From: Sporobacter sp963677825
GTDB taxonomy: Bacteria > Bacillota > Clostridia > Oscillospirales > Oscillospiraceae
Assembly: GCA_963677825.2 (NCBI GenBank)
Contig: CAXXEF010000001.1
Span: 868,001-932,000, forward strand
DNA: 64,000 nt
Direction of reading: 5' to 3'
Shown: in pieces, positions 25,904 through 34,589 of the stretch
Position numbering within the stretch: the stretch's first letter is position 1
Layout: the number at the start of each line of letters is the position of its first letter
The notes under the pieces: model-generated
The model's database searches: none
Told to the model about the DNA's origin: nothing
Seen by the model: only the letters and a program-made list of their open reading frames with translations
Position numbers and translations under genes: made by a program

Positions 25904-26072
25904 GGGAAATGACATAATCGGCACGTATATATGAACTTGCTTTCTTCTTCATTTTACCAGCAGCGCAATACTGACCTAAAAAGACGTAGCCCTCCAGCTC
26001 CTTTTCATCAGCCCGTTGTGGCGGTATTGCTGGACGCCACAACGAACGCTGGATTATACGACACCTCGTACG

Positions 26073-26146
26073 CCAAAGCGACGGGTCGGGCGTTCGAATC
26101 GTCTTGGGGGTGCCAAAGCGCCGAAAACAGTTCGTTTTCGGCGCTT
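26073..26146 (+). repeat. degenerate tRNA-Arg 3' end plus hairpin (attachment-site relic 2)
   Basis: Bases 26073-26115 match the last 43 bases of tRNA-Arg at 39 of 43 positions, including the T loop TTCGAAT and final CCA. The stem at 26116-26128/26134-26146 is the same hairpin as at relic 1 (AAGCGCCGAAAAC arm identical). This marks the outer edge of the second islet at this locus. Confidence 0.87.
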
Positions 26147-26223
26147 TTTATTTTTGATTTGTGTCTTGCATATCTTCGTCTGGCGGTCAATACTAAGTTA
26201 ATACTAAATAACGGAGGATTCAT

Positions 26224-26403
26224 ATGAAGAAAATGTTACAGCTGTTTGGGTGGGGCATGTTTATGATATGCAGTGTTCTCTATATTATTTCAAGCGCTCG
26301 GATGGGTGACTGGCTGTTTTTATGCGGCAGCGTTATTTTTCTGCTTGCCTGTCTCATTTTTGCGCTGCCCTTGCTTTTCGAGCGCGATAATTCGAAACGC
26401 TGA
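26224..26403 (+). CDS. small two-helix membrane protein
   Basis: 59 residues, read directly: ATG at 26224 with GGAGGATTC upstream, stop at 26401. Two hydrophobic segments (about residues 9-23 and 30-51) end in a charged tail FERDNSKR. No family is recognised. The good ribosome site supports it as a real gene. It is the first gene past the tRNA-Arg islets. Confidence 0.6.
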   Translation: MKKMLQLFGWGMFMICSVLYIISSARMGDWLFLCGSVIFLLACLIFALPLLFERDNSKR

Positions 26404-26569
26404 TGGGCCGCTGGGGCGCCGGGCGGCTCGTCCGGCTGCGTGTGTCACACAGATGATAACGCAGTCTTAACAATTGTGCGGTATTCATCGAAATATGTTT
26501 GTTTTATACTAAGAAAAATGGTATGCTTTGGTTGCCGTAATGACAAAAAGATTACCTGCGGAGGTCATC

Positions 26570-27988
26570 ATGAGAAAAACAAAAATTATCTGCACACTCG
26601 GCCCGTCTGCCAGAGACACAGACACGATAAAGAAGCTGCTGTCTGCCGGCGTCAACGCTGTTCGGCTCAATTTTTCGCATGGCACGCACGACGAGCACCG
26701 CGAAACGCTCTCCAACTTTAAGCGCGCACGCGAGGAGCTCGGCGTGTCGGCCGCCTCTATTCTGGACACAAAGGGCCCGCAAATCCGCATTAAAACATTT
26801 GCCACCGGTAGTGTGACGCTCGCCATGGGGGATGCGTTCACACTGACGACAGACGACGTCGTCGGCAATGTCACGCGCGTATCGGTAACATATGAAAATC
26901 TACACAACGAACTCAAGCCGGGCGACCGCGTTTTGCTCGACGACGGTCTTCTTGAGCTGACGGTATCGGAGATTGTCGGACGCGACATCGTCTGTACCGT
27001 TACTGTCGGCGGCCCGCTGTCGGACCATAAAAGTATCAACATTCCGGAGGTCTCGATTGCCTTCCCGCGGCTGTCGCCCGAGGACGAGCGCGACATCCAG
27101 TTCGCCGTCGACAACGATATGGACTTTATCGCCGCCTCGTTTATCCGTAACAAGGAAGATGTGCAGGCCATCCGCGACGCGCTGAAAAAGATGGGCGGCG
27201 AGCACATAAAAATCATTGCAAAGATCGAAAACCGAGAAGGTATACGCGAATATAACGGCATTGTCAGAGTCGCCGACGGCATCATGGTCGCCAGAGGCGA
27301 CCTCGGCGTCGAGGTTGACGCGTGGGACGTGCCGGTACTCCAAAAGCAGTTCATTATCAAATGTACAATGCTCGGCAAGCCCGTTATCGTCGCCACGCAG
27401 ATGCTCGACTCGATGATCCGCAATCCGCGTCCGACGCGCGCGGAGATCAGCGACGTCGCCGGCGCCGTGTTCGACGGCGCCAGCTGCGTGATGCTTTCCG
27501 GCGAGACGGCTATGGGTAAATACCCGCTTGAAAGCGTTGTCACAATGGACAAGGTTTTACATGCTGCGGAAGATTCCGTTGACTACTGGCAGCTGTTCCG
27601 CGAACGCAAATATGAGAAAAAAGCAACCGTCAGCGACGCAATCAGCCACGCGTGCTGTACGACGGCAATGGATCTCGGTGCCAATGCGATCATTTCGGTC
27701 ACAACGTCCGGTCATACGGCGCGGATGGTCTCGCGTTTTCGTCCGCAATGCCCGATCGTTGCACTGTCCGAGTACGCAACTGTCCTGCATCAGCTTTCAA
27801 TCTCATGGGGTGTTATACCTGTTGCCGGTCGCCATCTTACGTCGACTGACGAGCTTTTTGAAGAAGGTATCGCGGCGGCAATACACACGAGGACCGTCAG
27901 TCAAGGTGATACGGTTGTACTATCGGCCGGTGTCCCGGCCGGTATCAGCGGCACGACAAACCTCATCAAAGTGCAGCAAATTTCATAG
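26570..27988 (+). CDS. pyk: pyruvate kinase
   Basis: 472 residues from the ATG at 26570 with GCGGAGG upstream. TKIICTLGPSARDTDTI, VRLNFSHGTH (substrate Arg/Asn), the flexible B domain (about 70-165), FIAASFIRN, AKIENREGI and GIMVARGDLGVEV are all typical; the C-terminal regulatory domain is complete. It makes pyruvate and ATP from PEP and ADP. It lacks the C-terminal PEP-utiliser extension seen in Bacillus enzymes. Monocistronic. Confidence 0.97.
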   Translation: MRKTKIICTLGPSARDTDTIKKLLSAGVNAVRLNFSHGTHDEHRETLSNFKRAREELGVSAASILDTKGPQIRIKTFATGSVTLAMGDAFTLTTDDVVGNVTRVSVTYENLHNELKPGDRVLLDDGLLELTVSEIVGRDIVCTVTVGGPLSDHKSINIPEVSIAFPRLSPEDERDIQFAVDNDMDFIAASFIRNKEDVQAIRDALKKMGGEHIKIIAKIENREGIREYNGIVRVADGIMVARGDLGVEVDAWDVPVLQKQFIIKCTMLGKPVIVATQMLDSMIRNPRPTRAEISDVAGAVFDGASCVMLSGETAMGKYPLESVVTMDKVLHAAEDSVDYWQLFRERKYEKKATVSDAISHACCTTAMDLGANAIISVTTSGHTARMVSRFRPQCPIVALSEYATVLHQLSISWGVIPVAGRHLTSTDELFEEGIAAAIHTRTVSQGDTVVLSAGVPAGISGTTNLIKVQQIS

Positions 27989-28009
27989 CACCACCACAAA
28001 CAAACGTTG

Positions 28010-28040
28010 GGCGGCAGGCAAAAGCCTGCCGCCTTTTTTT
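28010..28040 (+). terminator. terminator of pyk
   Basis: A perfect 10-bp stem GGCGGCAGGC/GCCTGCCGCC (28010-28019 with 28024-28033), loop AAAA, then seven T. Confidence 0.95.
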
Positions 28041-28138
28041 ACCATCCAATCAGCACGTGCGATTGACTGGTCCATTCTCATATGTTAGATTAATATCAAA
28101 GATTTATCATGCGGCCGAGCCGCAACGGGAGGCGCTAT

Positions 28139-30382
28139 ATGTCTAATAACCCCAGCCCGACAAACAGTGCATTTACATATGATCAGGCCACGGCGGCCGC
28201 GGCAAGGGCCGGTGAAACTGTCGTGCCGTCTTTTTGTGCCATGTGCGGCCCGTCACCCGGCTGCGGTATTTACGCGTTCGTACGAGACGGACGCTTCGAC
28301 CGCGTGGCCGGTATGGCTGAATGCCCGACCAATCGCGGCAGTGTTTGCGTCAAGGGGCACGCCGGGCCGCAGTGGCTGTATTCCCCCGATCGGCTCACAA
28401 AGCCCCTTTTGCGGCGTGGCGCCAAGGGCGAGGGCGTTTTCTGGGAAATCTCCTGGGACGAAGCGCTCGACATACTGGCCGACAAGCTCAAGGAGCAAAA
28501 ACAGGCATACGGCCCCGAGTCGCTCGCCATTCTCTCCCCTGCCCGACGCACATACAGCGAGCTGCTGCAACGTTTTTTAATCGCGCACGGCAGCCCGAAC
28601 TACGGTCACAGCGGTATCTGTGCCCTGCAGCGCATCTTTTCGTTTTCCTATACGATCGGCGGGATGCCGTCGTGCGATTATCCAAACGCCGAGCTGATCG
28701 TCCTGTGGGGGCGTCAGCCGATCTATTCCGGCCCCGCGATGGCGCCGGCGCGCGCCTTCGTTGACGCCAAGAAGCGCGGGGCGCGTATCGTCGCCGTCAA
28801 GCCGTCCGTCGAGCCGGACGCCGGTATGGCCGACGAATGGATCCCCCTGCGCCCGGGCACCGACGCGGCGCTCGCGCTGGGGATGCTGCACGTCGTCATC
28901 CAGGAAAACCTCATCGACGCCGATTTTGTCCGCGACTGGTGCTACGGGTACGACGCGCTGCGCGAGCACATCCGGCAGTATACGCCGGAATGGGCGGAGA
29001 CGATTACCGGCGTGCCGGCCGGTCAGATTGAAGCGTTTGCCCGCGCATACGCAACGACGGAAAAAGCCGTCATCGACCTGGGCAACGGTGTCGAGCATGC
29101 CCCGTCGTCGAGTGACGCGATCCGCGCTGTGGCGATACTGATGGCCGTCACCGGCCATCTCGACCGTCCCGGCTGCAACCTGCTTGGCGGCCCGCCGGGC
29201 GGCGGCGCGGCGATGCCGCGTCCAATCAGTCTGTTTGAGCGGTATACGGCCGAGATGATCGACAAGCTCGTCGCGCCGGAATTCCCGAAGGCGTTCCAGC
29301 CATTCATCGAGGGTACAACATCGGCGTATTTCCGGGTACTTGAGAGCGTACTGACGGAGGACCCGTACCCCGTACGCGCTGTGATCGCGCCGGGCACGCA
29401 GCCGACCGTCTCGACGCGCGGTACCAAGCGCGTAATCGACGCACTGAAAAAACTTGATTTCTACACCGTTATCGACGTCATACGCACAGCAGACATGGAT
29501 TATGCCGACCTCGTCATCCCGACGACGACACCGTACGAATCCGATCATCCGTTTGAGATGCGCGGCCCGTGGCTGATGGCGCGCAATAAGATTGTCGAGC
29601 CGCTGGGCGACTTTAAATCGATCACGGAGCTGATTCTGGAGCTTGCCGTGCGTATGGGATATGGTGAGGACTTCTGGCACGGCGACGCGACGGCGATGCA
29701 GAACTATCAGCTTGAGCCGCTCGACCTGACGATCGACGCGTTGCGCGCGATGCCAACCGGTAAATTTCTCGGCGGCGCACCGCCGGAACGCACCTTTGAG
29801 AACTACGCGCGCGCTTTTTCGTCACGCAGTACGCGACTGGATAAAGGGCCGTATCTCCCGGAGGGCAAGGTGGCGCTGTACAATACGACCTTCGCGCAGG
29901 CAGGCTACTCGCCGATGCCGGTCTGGCATGACGCACCGGAAAGCCCGACGGCAACGCCGGAGCTGCTCGCGCAGTATCCGCTGATGCTCTCGGATTACCA
30001 TACTTCTAAAACATACACAGCCTCGTGGCAGCGTAACGTGCCGATTCTGCGCGAGATCTGCCCGTATCCAACGGTACACATCCATCCTGATACTGCCGAA
30101 GCGCGCGGTATCCATGACGGCGATTGGGTCGTCGTGGAATCGATGTATGGATCGATCCGCGTCAAGGCCGAATTTTACCCCGGCATCCGGCCAGACACCG
30201 TCATGATCCTGCACGGCTGGTGGCAGGGCTGCAGCGAACTTGGATATGACGATCTGCCGCTGGAAGACGGCGGCGCAAACGTCAATAATCTGTACAGCGT
30301 CGATCCCGACAAGGTTTACGATCCGCTGATCACGGCGATGAGCTCGCAGACACTGGTGGAGGTGCGCCGCGATGAACAATAA
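28139..30382 (+). CDS. Mo/W bis-MGD oxidoreductase catalytic subunit (DMSO reductase family)
   Basis: 747 residues from the ATG at 28139 with GGGAGG upstream. The N-terminal cluster motif is C33, C36, C42, C70 (CAMCGPSPGC), a CX2CX5C spacing longer than the usual CX2CX3C. RGSVCVKG, ISWDEALD, ELIVLWGRQP, PGTDAALALGMLHVVI and the C-terminal HPDTAEARGIHDGDWV are normal molybdopterin-family blocks. GHSGICALQRIF offers a Cys as possible metal ligand. There is no Tat signal, so the enzyme is cytoplasmic. It overlaps the ferredoxin subunit by 11 bases. Substrate unknown; acetylene hydratase-like and polysulfide reductase-like relatives are both possible. Confidence 0.88.
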   Translation: MSNNPSPTNSAFTYDQATAAAARAGETVVPSFCAMCGPSPGCGIYAFVRDGRFDRVAGMAECPTNRGSVCVKGHAGPQWLYSPDRLTKPLLRRGAKGEGVFWEISWDEALDILADKLKEQKQAYGPESLAILSPARRTYSELLQRFLIAHGSPNYGHSGICALQRIFSFSYTIGGMPSCDYPNAELIVLWGRQPIYSGPAMAPARAFVDAKKRGARIVAVKPSVEPDAGMADEWIPLRPGTDAALALGMLHVVIQENLIDADFVRDWCYGYDALREHIRQYTPEWAETITGVPAGQIEAFARAYATTEKAVIDLGNGVEHAPSSSDAIRAVAILMAVTGHLDRPGCNLLGGPPGGGAAMPRPISLFERYTAEMIDKLVAPEFPKAFQPFIEGTTSAYFRVLESVLTEDPYPVRAVIAPGTQPTVSTRGTKRVIDALKKLDFYTVIDVIRTADMDYADLVIPTTTPYESDHPFEMRGPWLMARNKIVEPLGDFKSITELILELAVRMGYGEDFWHGDATAMQNYQLEPLDLTIDALRAMPTGKFLGGAPPERTFENYARAFSSRSTRLDKGPYLPEGKVALYNTTFAQAGYSPMPVWHDAPESPTATPELLAQYPLMLSDYHTSKTYTASWQRNVPILREICPYPTVHIHPDTAEARGIHDGDWVVVESMYGSIRVKAEFYPGIRPDTVMILHGWWQGCSELGYDDLPLEDGGANVNNLYSVDPDKVYDPLITAMSSQTLVEVRRDEQ

Positions 30383-30872
30383 CGAACTGGGCTTCCTGTT
30401 TCATGCCGACGCCTGCATTCAATGCCTGGGCTGCGAGTCGGCCTGCAAGGTCTGGCGCAACGTCGAGACGGGTGTACGCTGGCGCCGCGTTGAAAACGTA
30501 TGGCATGGCCGCTACCCAAGCGTGACGTGCTCGTCCGTTTCGATCGCGTGCCTGCACTGCGTCGAACCGGACTGTGTATCGGTCTGCGCGTTCGACGCAC
30601 TCGAAAAGGGTGAAGACGGCCTTGTACGTGTCGACCATGACAAGTGCACCGGCTGTCGCGCGTGCCTGACGGCCTGCGCGTACCACGTCCCGCAGTTCGG
30701 CGCGGACGGGCTGATGCAAAAGTGCGATCAATGCGCCGATACACGCGGCGACGCGATGCCGCCGTGTGTACAGTCGTGTCCGACCGGGGCGCTTGAGCTG
30801 ACGCCGATGACCTCCGACGCTAAAAGCGCCGAGCAGCTGCGCACCCTCTCCCTGCGCCACCCTAATAAGTAG
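30372..30872 (+). CDS. four-cluster ferredoxin subunit (DmsB-like)
   Basis: 166 residues with 16 cysteines in four motifs: CIQCLGCESAC, CLHCVEPDCVSVC, CTGCRACLTAC and CDQC with a later CVQSC, enough for four [4Fe-4S] clusters in the DmsB/NrfC pattern. It would pass electrons to or from the catalytic subunit encoded immediately upstream, with which it overlaps by 11 bases. No membrane-anchor gene follows; a terminator lies just behind it, so the electron partner must be soluble or encoded elsewhere. Confidence 0.92.
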   Translation: MNNNELGFLFHADACIQCLGCESACKVWRNVETGVRWRRVENVWHGRYPSVTCSSVSIACLHCVEPDCVSVCAFDALEKGEDGLVRVDHDKCTGCRACLTACAYHVPQFGADGLMQKCDQCADTRGDAMPPCVQSCPTGALELTPMTSDAKSAEQLRTLSLRHPNK

Positions 30873-30883
30873 CTTGTAAAAAC

Positions 30884-30920
30884 AAAAAGCCCCGCGGTTT
30901 ATATACCGCGGGGCTTTTTT
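30884..30920. terminator. bidirectional terminator
   Basis: A 10-bp stem GCCCCGCGGT/ACCGCGGGGC (30889-30898 with 30905-30914), flanked by AAAAA and TTTTTT. It serves both converging genes. Confidence 0.92.
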
Positions 30921-30939
30921 CTATACCTGTTTTAACGAA

Positions 30940-31911
30940 CTATAAACCGTTGACGATGTTAAGCGGACGCTCGCCGTCTTCAACGCGCGCCATGTTACGC
31001 CAGATGGTGCTGAAGTAACGATAGAAGCTGCCCGTCGTAATGCCGCCAATATGCGGCGAGAGCGCAACCTTGTTGCGTACGTGCTCCGGCAGCGCCAAGA
31101 TCGGATTGTCGGGACGGACCGGCTCGGGCGTGAGCGTATCAAGTCCGGCGCCGCCTAAGCGCCCGTCGGTCAGCGCGCGGCACAGCGCATTTTGATCAAC
31201 AAGCTCACCGCGTGCGGTGTTAATCAGGATCGCACCGGGCTTCATGCGTTTGATTGCGTCCTCGCTGATCATATTCAGCGTCTCCGGTGTGGACGGCACA
31301 TGCAGCGAAATGATGTCACATGTCCGATATAGCTCATCGAGCGGGAGAAGCGGCCACTTGCAGTTTTCAACACGATGGCGGCTGTAGTAACTCACACGCG
31401 TGCCGAACGCGTCTAGCCGCTCTGCAGTCGCACGACCGATGGCGCCAAGGCCGACGATGCCCACGTGGCAGTCGCCGAGGTCGTTGAGGCCGTTTTCAAA
31501 ACAACGGGTTTTTGCCTCAATCTGCTTGGCAGCGTAAACCATCGCGTCGTTTTCCTTAAAGTTGCGCAGCACAGCGAGCATCAGTAAAATCGCCTGCTCC
31601 GCGACAGCCGTGGCGTTGGCGCCGGCGCAGTTGGCTACAGGCACCCCGGCTTTGGCCGCCGCGTCAAGATCGAATAGATTAAAGCCGACGCCCTGCGATT
31701 GAATAAAACGCAGATTTTGCATCGACGTAATAACCTGCGCCGAAACGGCGCTCATCGGGTCGGCGAGGATCGCATCCGCGCCGGTCGCGATGATATCCGC
31801 GTCGTCAATCGGACCGTTTCCGAGATGCACCAGTTCCCAGCTGTCTCGTATCAGGCCGGGCGGCGTGTACCGTTCAAGATTATCCTTGTTGACCCTGACG
31901 GCAATCTTCAT
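30940..31911 (-). CDS. D-2-hydroxyacid dehydrogenase
   Basis: 323 residues. The NAD-binding motif VGLGAIGRATAERL, INTARGELVDQNAL (catalytic Arg region), a Glu in LTPEPVRPDNP and the catalytic His in SPHIGGITTG are all present. It reduces a 2-keto acid to a D-2-hydroxyacid or the reverse; substrate not predictable. AAAGGAG precedes the ATG. It has its own promoter downstream of the URO-D gene's terminator, so it is not strictly in one operon with it. Confidence 0.9.
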   Translation of the reverse strand: MKIAVRVNKDNLERYTPPGLIRDSWELVHLGNGPIDDADIIATGADAILADPMSAVSAQVITSMQNLRFIQSQGVGFNLFDLDAAAKAGVPVANCAGANATAVAEQAILLMLAVLRNFKENDAMVYAAKQIEAKTRCFENGLNDLGDCHVGIVGLGAIGRATAERLDAFGTRVSYYSRHRVENCKWPLLPLDELYRTCDIISLHVPSTPETLNMISEDAIKRMKPGAILINTARGELVDQNALCRALTDGRLGGAGLDTLTPEPVRPDNPILALPEHVRNKVALSPHIGGITTGSFYRYFSTIWRNMARVEDGERPLNIVNGL

Positions 31912-31985
31912 CGTATCGTCTCCTTTGCAGTCGTTTCAGTTGCTGCTGTATATACCCGTTCGCTCTGCGGCAGCCGGTACGTCTA

Positions 31986-32014
31986 TTATACGCGACATGG
32001 ACATTTTGCTCAAC
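31986..32014 (-). promoter_or_regulatory. sigma-A promoter of the D-2-hydroxyacid dehydrogenase
   Basis: Minus-strand TTGAGC (32009-32014) and TATAAT (31986-31991) separated by exactly 17 bases. Confidence 0.75.
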
Positions 32015-32017
32015 CGT

Positions 32018-32056
32018 TAAAAGAACCCCCTGCGGATAGCACCGCAGGGGGTTCTT
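32018..32056 (-). terminator. terminator of the URO-D-family gene
   Basis: A long stem with arms AAGAACCCCCTGCGG and CCGCAGGGGGTTCTT around a 5- to 6-base loop; TTTAACGG follows on the minus strand. It lies about 20 bases past the stop. Confidence 0.88.
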
Positions 32057-32078
32057 GATGTCTGTTAAACGGTAATGC

Positions 32079-33113
32079 TTAGAACAGAATCTGCCACGGC
32101 AGACGCTCGATCTTGCTCGCATCGATACCGAAGACTTCTTCGCTGTATTTGTCGATTTCCTCGCACAAAACTGCGTAGGTGCCCTCGAAGGTCGAGCCGG
32201 GGCCTCCCTGGGTGATGCAGGGGATGAAGTACTTGTCACCACATTCGCTGCATGCCTTGCGAACCACTTTGCGTGCGTCTTCGCGCGTCCAGCCCGGGAA
32301 GTCGACGGACTTGTTGTCAATGTAGCCCATAAAGGTCATCTTGTCGCCGTATTGCTTGATGAGTTCGGGAACATTGTTTGTTTCCATACAGCCCTGCCAT
32401 ACGTCAATGCCCATCTCGATCATATGCGGCACGATCGTTTCGCAGTAGCTGTCAGAATGATGGAAAATAAGCTCCACGCCGTGATCGTGGTAGTATTTAT
32501 AGATCTCTTTATACGGCTCGACGAAGAAATCGGCAAACATATTCGGGCGCATGAACGTGCTCTTTTCACTGCCCCAGTCGTCGTGATGGAAGATGGCGTC
32601 CGGCTTAAGGTTCGCGCAGATGCCCTCGGCCAGCTTCAGTTCCCACTCGGTGAGATATTTGATCAGATCGTGCATCTCATCGGGATACATGAGATACCAC
32701 TCGAGCGCATTCGTCATGCCGCTCAGATGGTGAGACTGCTCAAAAAGACCCGGTGCGATGAACGGCGCTTTGTAGACCTGATTGCCGTCAACGGCGTCGT
32801 ACTGTTCTTTCCACATCGCCCATTCTTCACTGGCGAAGTCCAGCGCCGGCGCGTGAACATAATCCTGCCAATGCTCGATGTCCTTAATGACGATTTTATC
32901 GGCTGTATGAACCGGGAAACCGCCGGGGACGTTTTCCGGCCAGGAGTTCGTCACGCCCCAGGCGTTGACAACATCAACCTGACCCTTTTGTACGGAGTTG
33001 GAGTGCATCATATACGGATGGAACAACAGATAAATCGCCTCAAACTGATTGACGAATCGTTCAGGTTTTCCGCCTCTGATGACTTCCTGCATGTTTTGTT
33101 TTGCGGTAAGCAT
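32079..33113 (-). CDS. uroporphyrinogen decarboxylase-family methyltransferase-like protein
   Basis: 344 residues from the ATG at 33113 with GAAGGAGG upstream. Recognisable blocks are DAIFHHDDWGSEKSTFMRP, GVELIFHHSDSYCETIVPHMIEMG and DVWQGCMETNNVPELIKQYG. The HHSDSYC segment resembles the His-x-Cys zinc site of MtaA/MtbA corrinoid methyltransferases instead of true HemE, and the HemE N-terminal Arg motif is absent. A role in methyl-group transfer, such as O-demethylation, is likely, but no corrinoid protein lies nearby. Transcribed alone. Confidence 0.8.
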   Translation of the reverse strand: MLTAKQNMQEVIRGGKPERFVNQFEAIYLLFHPYMMHSNSVQKGQVDVVNAWGVTNSWPENVPGGFPVHTADKIVIKDIEHWQDYVHAPALDFASEEWAMWKEQYDAVDGNQVYKAPFIAPGLFEQSHHLSGMTNALEWYLMYPDEMHDLIKYLTEWELKLAEGICANLKPDAIFHHDDWGSEKSTFMRPNMFADFFVEPYKEIYKYYHDHGVELIFHHSDSYCETIVPHMIEMGIDVWQGCMETNNVPELIKQYGDKMTFMGYIDNKSVDFPGWTREDARKVVRKACSECGDKYFIPCITQGGPGSTFEGTYAVLCEEIDKYSEEVFGIDASKIERLPWQILF

Positions 33114-33148
33114 TTCGCGTCCTCCTTCGCTATTGCAAGTTGCCATTA

Positions 33149-33177
33149 ATTATATACTTCTTCTAAAAAAATAACAA
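33149..33177 (-). promoter_or_regulatory. sigma-A promoter of the URO-D-family gene
   Basis: Minus-strand TTGTTA (33172-33177) and TATAAT (33149-33154) with a 17-base spacer, about 35 bases before the start codon. Confidence 0.75.
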
Positions 33178-33274
33178 TTGTTTCTTTTGCTTTTGTCTAA
33201 TCAATCTAGATTACCAACTCCCGTGAATGTCATAGCATTCGACGTGCTTTATTCGACCGTTCACAAAGCTCATT

Positions 33275-33316
33275 TCAAAAAAAACCGCCCTGAGCCAGCG
33301 ATGACCAGGACGGGTT
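33275..33316 (-). terminator. terminator of the four-helix membrane protein gene
   Basis: An imperfect stem between 33283-33292 and 33306-33316, followed on the minus strand by eight T. Confidence 0.65.
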
Positions 33317-33337
33317 AATTGCGTCTGTTTTTTAAGA

Positions 33338-33919
33338 CTATTCGCTTTTAGAAGTTTTGGGGATAACGTCCTTAGCCGGAAAACGCCGCAGCATATACCA
33401 CATACTAACCAGAATAGCTATGCACAGCACGCTGCCGACAGCCCACCAAAGCTCCAGCCACCAGTTGGATAATGCCTTGATGACGTCGCTGCTTTGAATC
33501 ATATAGACGATCTGACCGACGGTGCCAATTGCGATGAGCCCGGCCGCTATCAGGCTGAACCGTTTAAGCCTGATCACAGACGAATAGTAAGATCTGTAAT
33601 GCATATCCGGCTTGGCAACTGTAAGGCTCCCGACCCCCATCCCGATAAAAATAAGCGGCACTAGCGCCAGCATCGTCGGTCCGCCGATGTACGTTATGCG
33701 ATTGCCCAGCGACGGACTGAGCAAGAATGACAGATAAATAGCATACAGCACGACAGTCGCTGCAATATACGCCGCCTTCAGGCGTAATAATCCGCGTCGA
33801 TCAAGATTAAAGCTGTAGTACTCGCCGACGTACACAAGCTTTTTCTTCTTTTTTGCTTCTTTTACTTCCACCTCTTGGTACTGCCAGTTTCTGAAATACC
33901 AGTTCACTCGCTTTGCCAT
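33338..33919 (-). CDS. four-helix membrane protein of unknown function
   Basis: 193 residues from the ATG at 33919 with GGAAGGG upstream. A basic N-terminus with a run of lysines (residues 22-27) is followed by four hydrophobic segments at about 51-71, 80-100, 122-142 and 152-172. No family is recognised. It is transcribed divergently from the MarR-MATE pair, about 220 bases away. Confidence 0.65.
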   Translation of the reverse strand: MAKRVNWYFRNWQYQEVEVKEAKKKKKLVYVGEYYSFNLDRRGLLRLKAAYIAATVVLYAIYLSFLLSPSLGNRITYIGGPTMLALVPLIFIGMGVGSLTVAKPDMHYRSYYSSVIRLKRFSLIAAGLIAIGTVGQIVYMIQSSDVIKALSNWWLELWWAVGSVLCIAILVSMWYMLRRFPAKDVIPKTSKSE

Positions 33920-34093
33920 CCGGTAGCCCTTCCGTTCTTTCATAATATGTCTTGATATTAGTTTAACATACACGCTCTAATAAAGTAAATGTGCAATATA
34001 AGACGCCTAAAAAGAGGTGCACGGCTAGATTATTCTACAATGTTATACTAAAAAGCTTGACTTCATCGCTAAAATTATTTAGCATACTAATAG

Positions 34094-34105
34094 TTAGAAT
34101 TCTAA
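34094..34105 (+). promoter_or_regulatory. palindromic operator candidate of the marR-MATE operon
   Basis: TTAGAATTCTAA is a perfect 12-base palindrome 34 bases before the MarR start. Upstream, TTGACT (34058-34063) may be the -35. The length and AT-rich symmetry are typical of MarR boxes. Confidence 0.6.
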
Positions 34106-34138
34106 GCATATGGGCGACACTCGGATGGAGGTGCGCAT

Positions 34139-34576
34139 TTGAGAAAAACCGATCAGGAAATTGCCGAGCTTTTCGTGCGGCTACCCGTTTTTATCGATAC
34201 GATATTCAAAGGGTTTGAAACCACGTTGCCGATCCGGCTCAACCTCACCGAAGAGCGCACTTTAATGCTGATCCACTTATATCCCGGCGAGCCGATGGGG
34301 ATTTACAGCAAACACGCCGGCTTGTCGCAGGGGTCTTTTACCACCGTAGCCGACAATCTGGCCAATAAGGGTCTGATCGAGCGCGTACCCTCGGAAAACG
34401 ACAGGCGTGTCAGTTGTCTCGTTTTAACGGATAAGGGTGACGCCACGGCCAAGCTGATTCATGCGCAGTTTATCGATTGCATTAAGCAAAGAGTCTCTTC
34501 GATGAACCCTGCCGATAAGAGTGCGCTACGCGACGCAATGAAAACAATAATCGACACGATCGATTTGCTTGATTAA
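34139..34576 (+). CDS. MarR-family transcriptional regulator
   Basis: 145 residues starting at TTG, 7 bases after GGAGG; no ATG fits. The winged-helix region contains SKHAGLSQGSFTTVADNLANKGLIERVPSENDRRVSCLVLTDKG, the standard MarR recognition helix and wing with the DRR motif. It is followed after 13 bases by a MATE transporter, the usual arrangement for a drug-responsive repressor and its target pump. Confidence 0.92.
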   Translation: MRKTDQEIAELFVRLPVFIDTIFKGFETTLPIRLNLTEERTLMLIHLYPGEPMGIYSKHAGLSQGSFTTVADNLANKGLIERVPSENDRRVSCLVLTDKGDATAKLIHAQFIDCIKQRVSSMNPADKSALRDAMKTIIDTIDLLD

Positions 34577-34589
34577 GGAGTAGTACTGA

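Noticed and set aside
28577..29680. Long antisense frame of 367 codons opposite the Mo/W oxidoreductase
   Set aside because: Arg/His-rich shadow of a GC-rich gene on the other strand, with no ribosome site or domain.
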